From NCBI GenBank assembly GCA_002422725.1, contig DITE01000062.1:1-6740 (forward strand): a stretch of 6,740 bases of DNA, given 5' to 3'. Under the pieces are notes generated by a model, which saw nothing but the letters and a program-made list of their open reading frames with translations, searched no databases and was not told the origin of the DNA. The position numbers and the translations under genes were made by a program. Positions 1-6,007 of the stretch are shown piece after piece (position 1 is the stretch's first letter; each line of letters starts with the position of its first letter). This stretch comes from Bacteroidales bacterium UBA6192. Its GTDB lineage: Bacteria; Bacteroidota; Bacteroidia; Bacteroidales; F082.

Positions 1-1
1 A

Positions 2-514
2 GGCTTTGTTGCCTTTGAAAAGGATGAATCTGCTCAAACAAAGATCATTTTTGGCAGACGCGATGTAAAAAATGTGACCTCGACCCTTACCACCGAATAT
101 ATTTTCAGCCGACACACTTCCCTGTCGTTCAGGCTAAGGCATTATTGGCTAAGGGTGAATTACCTTGAGTTTCTCGAGTTGGTCAATGATGGCAAAACCC
201 TGCCAACGGATTATAGCTCCAACCAGGATTTCAGTGTAAATGCCTTTAATATTGATATGGTTTTCAAATGGGATTTTGCCCCGGGAAGTGAATTGTTATT
301 GATTTGGAAGAATGCCATTTTTGACAAAGTAAGCAATGAAGCTCCACTAAACAACTACTTTGAAAATATTGACCGAATGTTTCAATCACCCATTCATAAC
401 AGTCTGAGCATAAAACTGCTATATTACCTCGACTGGCAATATTTCAGGAAGCTAAGCCGTGGGAAGCCACAGAGAGAAACTGGCTTTTTGATGCGCTCCA
501 AATCATCAGGTTGA
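2..514 (+). CDS. C-terminal part of a DUF5916-like outer-membrane-type protein (5' end outside window)
   Basis: An open frame enters from the left edge and gives 170 codons before a TGA at 512-514. The residues alternate hydrophobic and polar in strand-like stretches, such as SLSFRLRHYWLRV and FNIDMVFKWDFAPGSELLLIW, with a closing SLSIKLLYYLDWQYF. This resembles the C-terminal beta-barrel-like half of DUF5916 proteins of Bacteroidota, which carry an N-terminal CBM9-like carbohydrate-binding domain that would lie outside the window. If right, the protein sits in the outer membrane; its biochemical role is not established. The family usually stops soon after the YYLDxxxL strand, whereas this frame adds about 21 basic, low-hydrophobicity residues (see findings). 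GTG at 74 is not a credible start because the frame is open and similar in character upstream. Another outer-membrane barrel protein is the main alternative. Confidence 0.6.
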   Translation, partial: GFVAFEKDESAQTKIIFGRRDVKNVTSTLTTEYIFSRHTSLSFRLRHYWLRVNYLEFLELVNDGKTLPTDYSSNQDFSVNAFNIDMVFKWDFAPGSELLLIWKNAIFDKVSNEAPLNNYFENIDRMFQSPIHNSLSIKLLYYLDWQYFRKLSRGKPQRETGFLMRSKSSG

Positions 515-591
515 AAAAAGGAACCTTGATACCGGGAGTTGAATACGGATACTTTATTCTATCAGGACTTCGACGATTGCATGAATTAAAC

Positions 592-615
592 AGAGGCAAG
601 ATATTGTATGTCTCT
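592..615 (+). terminator. Possible weak terminator hairpin between convergent genes
   Basis: AGAGGCA (592-598) can pair with TGTCTCT (609-615) as a 7-bp stem including one G-U pair, with a 10-nt loop, followed by AATTTTA. It lies 77 bp after the upstream stop codon and 20 bp beyond the stop of the minus-strand kinase, where a terminator between convergent genes would be expected. On the minus strand the G-U pair becomes an A-C mismatch, so it would work better for plus-strand transcripts. The stem is short and the T run is poor, so this is tentative. Confidence 0.25.
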
Positions 616-635
616 AATTTTACGTTAGGATTCCA

Positions 636-1562
636 TCAGTCCGGACAGAAATTCAAGCCCACAAAATTCTCTATACTACTGCAAACCTCTGCTGAAAACT
701 GCAAGCCCACACTCAGCACTTTTTCAACAAATTCGGGCCTGATCGATTTGTTGTCACCAATCACTTCCGGGTTTTTGCAGATTGCAGCAATGATGCCTGC
801 ATTGAAAGCGTCGCCGGCTCCAATCGTACTGACAATAAGAGTGCTTTCCGGTGCACCATAAACAGGTAGTTGAAAATCCCTGATTCCATTAAAAGCTTCC
901 ACGCCTTTACTGCCCCGGGTGATGATTAATAATTTGCACACCGATGGCTGGATTCCCTGCCAGACCTGTGTGATACTGTCTGTTCCAAAAACCTGCATAA
1001 AATCCTCGTCAGAACCCCTGATAATGTGAGCCATTGCCAGGTTTCTTTTTAGCCAGGCATAGCTTTCCGTGTGTGGGTCGAGCTTATGTTGCCTGATGTT
1101 GGGATCATAGAAGATCAGGGAATTACCCGTAACTGCCCGCCCAAGAAGGCCATGAAGCACCTGTTGCAAAGATGCTTCGAGCGAGGAAAAGGAACCAAAC
1201 AGCAGGATAGTGTTTTCGTCCAGTTCAGGAAGCTGCGTGCTGAAACGTTTTTCAGGATAGTCTTTTTGAAAGGTGTAGGTGGCATTGCCCTTATCATCAA
1301 GGAGTGCGTGTGAGCTGGCGGTTTTCCTTCCGGGATAAACAACTGAATGGTCAATACTTATATGGTTGTCGGAAAGAAACCCACGAATGTGATGGCCATA
1401 TTCATCCTCCCCGGTTTCGGTCATCAGCTGAACAGGCATTCCGCAACGTCCCAGCGAGATGCAGGTATTCACCACTGAACCTCCGGGACACGACCCAATA
1501 AAATGGTTTCCGCGGTATACCAGATCGAGCAAGGCCTCGCCAAAGGCCAAAACCTGTTTCAT
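636..1562 (-). CDS. PfkB-family carbohydrate kinase (fructokinase/ribokinase-like)
   Basis: A 308-residue protein of normal length for the ribokinase/PfkB fold, expected to be cytoplasmic and to transfer phosphate from ATP to a sugar hydroxyl. Visible landmarks in order: N-terminal strand FGEALLDL (7-14); sugar-binding glycine motif PGGSVVN (26-32), the first PfkB signature; DPNIR (153-157); GSDEDF (183-188), typical of the region after the lid; TRGSKGVEAF (215-224); and the anion-hole/catalytic signature STIGAGDAFNAG (245-256), with D251 as the predicted catalytic base. The family is known to act on fructose, ribose, ketodeoxygluconate, nucleosides and others, and the substrate cannot be read from sequence here. 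It begins 10 bp after the speA stop on the same strand, so co-transcription is likely. An out-of-frame ATG lies 5 nt upstream of the chosen ATG; the chosen frame gives the conserved N-terminus. No strong ribosome-binding site is seen, only GAG about 15 nt upstream. Confidence 0.93.
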   Translation of the reverse strand: MKQVLAFGEALLDLVYRGNHFIGSCPGGSVVNTCISLGRCGMPVQLMTETGEDEYGHHIRGFLSDNHISIDHSVVYPGRKTASSHALLDDKGNATYTFQKDYPEKRFSTQLPELDENTILLFGSFSSLEASLQQVLHGLLGRAVTGNSLIFYDPNIRQHKLDPHTESYAWLKRNLAMAHIIRGSDEDFMQVFGTDSITQVWQGIQPSVCKLLIITRGSKGVEAFNGIRDFQLPVYGAPESTLIVSTIGAGDAFNAGIIAAICKNPEVIGDNKSIRPEFVEKVLSVGLQFSAEVCSSIENFVGLNFCPD

Positions 1563-1572
1563 GGCATCGATT

Positions 1573-3465
1573 TTACTCGAGGTAAGTGTATCCGTAAAGG
1601 CCTGAACGGTAATTTGAAAGGAATTCTTTTCCCTCTTCGGCGGTAATTTTACCCTGTTTCACCGAAGTCATTACCCAGGTTTCTACTGTACGCACCAGTT
1701 TCTTTGAATTATACTGAACATACTCCAAAACTTCAGCAACTGTTTCGCCATCAATAATCTGGTCAATCGAATAGCCTTTCTCATCCACCGAAACATGCAC
1801 AGCATTGGTGTCGCCGAACAGATTGTGAAGATCACCCAATATTTCCTGATATGCTCCAACCAGAAAAACACCAATATAGTATGCTTCACGCGATTTCATG
1901 CTGTGAACCGGCAAATGGTGCGAAAAATTTCGTGTTGAAATAAAGTTGTCGATTTTACCATCCGAATCGCAGGTGATATCTTGCAGGGTCACTGTCCTGT
2001 CGGGCTTTTCATCGAGCCGGTGTATGGGAATGATGGGAAAAATCTGGTCGATGGCCCATGAGTCGGGCAATGACTGGAAAAGGGAGAAGTTGCAGAAATA
2101 CTTATCTGACAATAGTTTAGGCAGGTTTAACAATTCTTCGGGTGGCCGTTTCATTTCGTTGGCCATGGAATGAATTTCGCGGGCTACCGACCAGAAAAGC
2201 CGCTCGATGCGCGCACGTGTTTTCAGGTCGAGCATGCCCAGACTGAACATATCAAGGGCTTCCTCGCGAATTTGCTGGGCATCGTGCCAGGTTTCAAGCA
2301 TTTTCGATTGATTCAGGTTTTCCCATGCAGTATAAAGCTCATGAAGCAATTCATGATCGTCTTCCAGAATATCTTCATCATCTTCCCAGCCCGGCAGGGT
2401 GGCAGATTCCAACACTTCAAAAATCAATACAGAATGATGGGCGGTGAGTGAACGGCCCGATTCGGTAATGATATTGGGATGGGCAATTTCATTCTTGTCG
2501 CAGGCATCAACCAGGGCAAAAGTAGCATCGTTCACATACTCCTGTATGCTGTAATTCACGCTGCTGCCACTGTTGGACGAACGTGTGCCGTCGTAGTCAA
2601 CCCCAAGACCGCCACCCACGTCAACAAAGTCGATGTCAAATCCCATTTTGTGAATCTGAACGTAAAACTGAGCTGCTTCGCGTAAAGCTATCTTGATCCG
2701 GCGTATTTTATTCACCTGACTGCCAATATGGAAGTGAACCAGACGAAGGCTGTCCTGCATCTTGTTCTTCTCGAGATAGTCGAGGGCTTCGAGCAGTTCA
2801 CTTGAGGTGAGGCCAAATTTACTTACATCACCACCTGAATCTTCCCATTTGCCGCTTCCCGAACTGGCCAGCTTGATTCGGATGCCAATGTTTGGTTTCA
2901 CACGAATACGCTTGGCAACACGCGAAATAAGCTTTAACTCATTGAGTTTTTCAACCACAATAAAAATGGTACGTCCCATTTTCTGTGCCAGCAAAGCCAG
3001 CTCAATATAACTTTCGTCCTTGTAGCCATTGCAAATAATGAGCGAATCGTTGTCGGTGTTGATGGCAATAACCGCGTGAAGTTCAGGCTTGCTACCCGCT
3101 TCCAGACCAATATTAAATTTCTTTCCATGGCTCACAATTTCCTCAACAACCGGCCGCATCTGGTTAACCTTAATTGGATAAACAGTAAAACTCTGACCTT
3201 TAAAGCCATACTCTTCGGCAGCCATTTTAAAACATGAATTCATCTGTTCGATCCTGCTGTCGAGTATGTCGGGGAAACGAAGTAAAACCGGGGCAGAAAC
3301 GTCTCGCAGCTGAAGCTCATCGAGTAGTTCCTTGAGATCGATTGGCGGACAATCCTTTCGGGGAGTTACAATTACATTTCCCTTTTCGTTGATAGAAAAA
3401 TAATTAATTCCCCATCCGTTGATATTGTATAACTCGGCTGAGTCTTCGATACGCCATTTTCTCAT
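1573..3465 (-). CDS. speA: Biosynthetic arginine decarboxylase
   Basis: A 630-residue, full-length PLP-dependent decarboxylase of the SpeA family (fold III, alanine-racemase-like barrel). It converts L-arginine to agmatine and CO2, the first step of the agmatine route to putrescine and other polyamines; it is probably cytoplasmic. Key elements: PLP lysine K99 in YPIKVNQ (96-102); GLEAGSKPEL (120-129); HFHIGSQ (244-250) in the barrel; phosphate-binding glycine loop GGGLGVDYDG (284-293); ESGR (335-338); acidic helical insertion with EDDEDILEDD (361-370); the catalytic-site cysteine motif TCDSDGKID (498-506), with C499; and GAYQEILGDLHNLFGD (537-552). All motifs are intact. The ATG start gives the usual WRIEDSAELYNINGWG N-terminus of this family. 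No agmatinase, agmatine deiminase or carbamoylputrescine gene is in the window, so later steps are encoded elsewhere. The sugar kinase follows after 10 bp. Confidence 0.97.
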   Translation of the reverse strand: MRKWRIEDSAELYNINGWGINYFSINEKGNVIVTPRKDCPPIDLKELLDELQLRDVSAPVLLRFPDILDSRIEQMNSCFKMAAEEYGFKGQSFTVYPIKVNQMRPVVEEIVSHGKKFNIGLEAGSKPELHAVIAINTDNDSLIICNGYKDESYIELALLAQKMGRTIFIVVEKLNELKLISRVAKRIRVKPNIGIRIKLASSGSGKWEDSGGDVSKFGLTSSELLEALDYLEKNKMQDSLRLVHFHIGSQVNKIRRIKIALREAAQFYVQIHKMGFDIDFVDVGGGLGVDYDGTRSSNSGSSVNYSIQEYVNDATFALVDACDKNEIAHPNIITESGRSLTAHHSVLIFEVLESATLPGWEDDEDILEDDHELLHELYTAWENLNQSKMLETWHDAQQIREEALDMFSLGMLDLKTRARIERLFWSVAREIHSMANEMKRPPEELLNLPKLLSDKYFCNFSLFQSLPDSWAIDQIFPIIPIHRLDEKPDRTVTLQDITCDSDGKIDNFISTRNFSHHLPVHSMKSREAYYIGVFLVGAYQEILGDLHNLFGDTNAVHVSVDEKGYSIDQIIDGETVAEVLEYVQYNSKKLVRTVETWVMTSVKQGKITAEEGKEFLSNYRSGLYGYTYLE

Positions 3466-3545
3466 AATTTTTTCAAAAATTTACAAAGTTGTTTTAAGCA
3501 TTTATTAAGCCTCTGCCAGCTGCTCAGACTTAAAGTGAACGATTG

Positions 3546-3553
3546 CAAAACTA
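3546..3553 (-). promoter_or_regulatory. Candidate Bacteroidota -7 promoter element for speA
   Basis: On the minus strand this reads TAGTTTTG, an exact match to the TAnnTTTG -7 consensus of the Bacteroidota primary sigma factor. It lies about 80 nt upstream of the speA ATG, giving a plausible leader. I do not see a clear TTTG -33 box at the expected 19-21 bp spacing. An 8-bp degenerate match in AT-rich DNA can arise by chance, so this is tentative. Confidence 0.35.
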
Positions 3554-3622
3554 CAAAAAACATGCTTTGTGAGCCCTTGTTTTAGAGATTCTTAACCAAG
3601 ATGTTCCTTTTTCTTATAATCA

Positions 3623-3844
3623 TCAACAAAACGGTTGATTTGTTGCCCTTCGACTTGCTTCGCTCAGCACCTATCGCTCAGGGTAAAATTCGTTTATTCG
3701 TTGATAAATTCAATGCACCAATAAGACAACCCATCGACAAAATGGTTGATTTGTTGCCCTTCGGCTTGCTTCGCTCAGCAACCATCGCTCAGGGTAAAAT
3801 TCGCTTATTCGTTGATAAATTCAATGCACCGGTAAAATAGCCCA
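3623..3844. repeat. Two tandem copies of a 111-bp intergenic unit
   Basis: Copy 1 (3623-3733) and copy 2 (3734-3844) have a period of 111 bp. The first 97 bp (3623-3719 and 3734-3830) differ at 6 positions; the last 14 bp differ at 5. A third copy begins (CATCAACAAA at 3843-3852) but turns into a short tandem array. Each copy opens with a hairpin-forming CAACAAA/TTTGTTG pair (in copy 2 one position becomes G-U), followed by a 38-bp core starting CCCTTCG and ending CGCTCAGGG (3646-3683 and 3757-3794), with an internal TGCT/AGCA mini-hairpin. The core resembles the CCCTTCGAC...CTCAGGG dispersed intergenic repeats common in environmental bacteria. Because 111 is divisible by three, an 80-codon frame stays open across both copies; I do not regard it as a gene. 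Confidence 0.9.
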
Positions 3845-3875
3845 TCAACAAATCAACGCATCAACGCATCAACTG
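3844..3875. repeat. Four-unit 8-bp tandem array (ATCAACnn)
   Basis: Four consecutive octamers read ATCAACAA, ATCAACGC, ATCAACGC, ATCAACTG. They abut the second 111-bp copy. The first part contains CAACAAATCAAC (3846-3857), the exact reverse complement of GTTGATTTGTTG found near the start of both larger copies (3634-3645 and 3745-3756). The array can therefore act as the right arm of an inverted repeat that encloses the second unit or both units. Confidence 0.8.
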
Positions 3876-4157
3876 TTAAGGCTTTAAATCATGAATACAT
3901 CTATCAACATTTCGAATGAAATAACGGCATTATGGTAATGTAATATCAATTTACTTATTGATAATGAGTAAGATAGTTGTATGAAATTGATTATTGCATG
4001 AAGAAATCTTTATAATTTTACACACCCTTTTTGCAACCAAATAGCGTTGAATTTGTCTTTACAAGCTATTGAGATGAATTATATTCGGAACACCGGCAAA
4101 TTCATCTGATTTTGTGTAACAAGCAACCAGAAGCAAAGAAACCAATAACCAATATTT
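3876..4157. other. AT-rich intergenic leader of the protease gene
   Basis: No gene is evident here. The region contains one clear AT-rich hairpin: TATCAAT (3944-3950) and ATTGATA (3957-3963), a perfect 7-bp stem with a 6-nt loop. A very weak promoter-like pair, TTGATT (3987-3992) and TATAAT (4011-4016) with an 18-bp spacer, lies about 140 nt upstream of the protease ATG; it does not match the Bacteroidota TAnnTTTG form well. No Shine-Dalgarno sequence precedes the start codon, only A/T-rich sequence, as is usual in this phylum. Confidence 0.4.
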
Positions 4158-5645
4158 ATGAAAAAACGTAGATTTTCTTTGGCATTCATTGTCTGTGCAA
4201 TGATCTTATCTTGTTCGGTTTTTGCGCAGGAGAATAAGCAAACAAGTTTTCTGGCTTCAAAAGAAACAAGCATATCGAAAACTGAGGCTATACAAATTGC
4301 CAATCGTAAGATAGCATTACTGGGTAATGGGATCCAAGCTAAGCTGATCAGTTGCCGCGAATTGAAATCAACAGATCAGTTGCTTGCATATGTCGTTGAT
4401 TTGGAACCAGTGGGATATGTTGTTGTTTCTGCTACAAACACCCTTCCGCCGGTTGTAGCCTATTCGTTTGAAAGCATTTTTGGCGGATTACAGCCCGACA
4501 ATCCACTCTTCGCATTGATATCGGCTGACTTGTCAAAAAGACTTAAATACGCCCACTCATCTGGCGAAAAATATGCTGAAAGGAACAAAAATGCCTGGAT
4601 CAATATGTTGCAAGGCAGCCCGCAATCAGCACCGGAGAATATTGCAGAACAGTGGCCATCAACGGGCAATGGCTGGCTGAAAACAAACTGGACACAAGAT
4701 CCGCCTTACAACAATTTCTGCCCAATGGATCCGGTTACTTCACAGCGCAGTTATGCCGGCTGTCCGGCAGTTGCCATGGCGCAGATTCTAAACTTTCATC
4801 AGGCCTTAAACAATACCCGCTTTGACGATCAGGACGATTATTACCACAACTATGCCGGGAGGCAATACTGGATTGATACCGATTATGCTGAAAATGGTTT
4901 CCCTTCTTTTCCTCAGTTAAATACTTTTCTGGATACCTTGCAGGCGCATTATGACATCAACCAATTACCTGATAACCAGGATAAGGCGGCTATTGTTTTT
5001 GCTTGCGGCGTTGCCTGCTCCCAGGTGTTTACTTCGCAAGGCTCGGGAACATTTGGCGTGAACCAGGCATTGAATGCTTATCTGAGGTTTGGTTTCACGA
5101 CAGTTTCACTGTTAAACGAGGAAAACACTGATCTATACGACCGTTTAAAACAAAACATCAAGGACACTTTACCTGCCCACCTTGCTGTGGTGGATGAAGC
5201 ATGGGCAACCGGGCACAATGTGGTTGTTGACGGCTATAACACTGATGATTACTATCACCTGAACTTTGGCTGGGGAGGTAGCTACAACGGCTGGTATTTG
5301 TTACCCGAAGAAATCCCTTTCAATTTGACAGTTGTTGAGGGAGTTGTTCTCGATATCATTGATCTGACAACCCATATTGCAGACCAGCTTGTTGATGCAA
5401 GCGCTGATGTAACGGTCTCCCCTAACCCATCCAACAACTTCATTACCATTAAGTTTCATAATCCCGGCAGCGATCCATTCACACTGGCCATTTACCATAC
5501 GAGTGGTCAGCTTGTGCAAACAAACCACAACATTAAAGGCTCCGAAATCCACTTTGATGTCCAAAAGCTTCGCAGCGGCATTTACCTGATTGTGCTAAGC
5601 GATCAGCAAGGCAGGCGGAAGCAAGGTAAATTCAATGTATTGTAA
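4158..5645 (+). CDS. Secreted C10 family (streptopain-like) cysteine protease with inhibitory propeptide and T9SS sorting domain
   Basis: A 495-residue exported pre-pro-protease. Residues 1-23 form a signal peptide (KKRR, hydrophobic core, VFA before Q24). Residues about 38-150 resemble the Spi/SpeB-type prodomain, including AYVVDLEPVGYVVVSATN (77-94), which in this family keeps the enzyme inactive until cleaved. The papain-like catalytic domain covers about 165-400: oxyanion Gln Q180 in NWTQDPPYN, nucleophile C202 in AGCPAVAMAQI, catalytic H353 in GHNVVVDGY, and N369/W372 in LNFGWGG. These are positions conserved with streptococcal SpeB, so the protease should be active. Residues about 416-495 are a type A T9SS sorting domain, with the VSPNPSNNFITI opening and LRSGIYLIVL near the end, predicting export across the outer membrane and release or surface anchoring. 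Substrates are unknown; nutrient peptide scavenging is an inference. It appears monocistronic, with repeat-rich DNA on both sides. Confidence 0.93.
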   Translation: MKKRRFSLAFIVCAMILSCSVFAQENKQTSFLASKETSISKTEAIQIANRKIALLGNGIQAKLISCRELKSTDQLLAYVVDLEPVGYVVVSATNTLPPVVAYSFESIFGGLQPDNPLFALISADLSKRLKYAHSSGEKYAERNKNAWINMLQGSPQSAPENIAEQWPSTGNGWLKTNWTQDPPYNNFCPMDPVTSQRSYAGCPAVAMAQILNFHQALNNTRFDDQDDYYHNYAGRQYWIDTDYAENGFPSFPQLNTFLDTLQAHYDINQLPDNQDKAAIVFACGVACSQVFTSQGSGTFGVNQALNAYLRFGFTTVSLLNEENTDLYDRLKQNIKDTLPAHLAVVDEAWATGHNVVVDGYNTDDYYHLNFGWGGSYNGWYLLPEEIPFNLTVVEGVVLDIIDLTTHIADQLVDASADVTVSPNPSNNFITIKFHNPGSDPFTLAIYHTSGQLVQTNHNIKGSEIHFDVQKLRSGIYLIVLSDQQGRRKQGKFNVL

Positions 5646-5670
5646 AGCATGTAAATCTTACGAAATTTTG

Positions 5671-5688
5671 AGCTGAATCGGATCAGCT
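5671..5688 (+). terminator. Small hairpin after the protease gene, possible terminator
   Basis: AGCTGA (5671-5676) and TCAGCT (5683-5688) form a perfect 6-bp stem with a 6-nt loop, 25 bp after the protease stop codon. No T run follows, so it is not a classical intrinsic terminator; the larger palindromic element that starts at 5715 may do this job instead. Confidence 0.3.
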
Positions 5689-5714
5689 ATCTGGATGATT
5701 ATCATTGTAAATAG

Positions 5715-5916
5715 TTGTTGTCCGGTAATATTTCGGCCCTACGGGACTTATTAATCATTATATATGCCTATCTACCAATATTATATCGCTACAGAACTGC
5801 CCCTTTAGGGGCTAAATATTGGTAGAATGTAAAGGCCCTCCAATACAGTAAAGTCCCGTAGGGACGAAATATATCCAGGGCTTCATAATTTTAGATTAAA
5901 GTTTACCGGACAACAA
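5715..5916. repeat. Nested inverted-repeat element (REP/MITE-like)
   Basis: Four layers of complementary arms nest inside one another. Outermost: TTGTTGTCCGGTAA (5715-5728) with TTACCGGACAACAA (5903-5916), 14 of 14. Next: 5729-5749 with 5851-5871, 20 of 21, containing CCCTACGGGAC and GTCCCGTAGGG. Then TCTACCAATATT (5771-5782) with AATATTGGTAGA (5815-5826), 12 of 12. Innermost: GCCCCTTTAGGGGC (5799-5812), a near loop-less palindrome. The right arm carries about 31 extra bases (5872-5902) not matched on the left. The element has no coding capacity. The GTCCCGTAGGGACGAAATAT and GCCCCTTTAGGGGC cores resemble dispersed palindromes I recall from Bacteroidota intergenic regions, which suggests a mobile, non-autonomous repeat; mobility is inferred. 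It could also stop transcription leaving the protease gene. Confidence 0.85.
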
Positions 5917-5930
5917 TGATTTTATTTATT

Positions 5931-5960
5931 TTTACAAAAAGTCATCAGGAAAATTATAAT
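5931..5960 (+). promoter_or_regulatory. Weak candidate promoter for the kinase-like gene
   Basis: TTTACA (5931-5936) and TATAAT (5955-5960) are separated by 18 bp and lie about 50 bp upstream of the ATG at 6008, just outside the right end of the palindromic element. The spacing suits a housekeeping sigma factor, but the sequence is not the usual Bacteroidota TTTG/TAnnTTTG pair, and such matches are common in AT-rich DNA. Confidence 0.2.
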
Positions 5961-6007
5961 CCGACTCAACAAAATAACTAAAGCAAATCCGTTAGTATAT
6001 CTCAAAG

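Noticed and set aside
400..861. Plus-strand open frame following the DUF5916-like gene (WLFDALQIIRLKKGTLIPGVEYGYFI... from about 478, TTG start at 511)
   Set aside because: More than half of it is antisense to the well-supported sugar kinase, and it starts inside the preceding gene. The peptide between about 475 and 635 looks mildly protein-like, so a decayed gene remnant is possible, but I cannot support it.
2807..3010. Plus-strand open frames inside speA (for example 2807-3010, 2170-2451, 2479-2685)
   Set aside because: All lie antisense within conserved speA coding sequence, including the region of its active-site motifs, and show no domain of their own.
3601..3840. 79-residue open frame across the tandem repeats, with internally repeated peptide (DLLPF...IAQGKIRLFVDKFNAP)
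   Set aside because: The peptide repeat follows directly from the 111-bp DNA duplication, whose length is a multiple of three. The DNA is a hairpin-rich intergenic repeat, the copies differ freely at nonsynonymous positions, and no start context or recognisable domain is seen.
3844..3875. CRISPR-like short repeats
   Set aside because: The 8-bp units are contiguous with no spacers, and no cas genes are present; it is a simple tandem array.
4079..4303. Minus-strand open frame overlapping the start of the protease gene
   Set aside because: It is antisense to the protease signal peptide and prodomain, has no recognisable motif, and the protease frame is clearly real.
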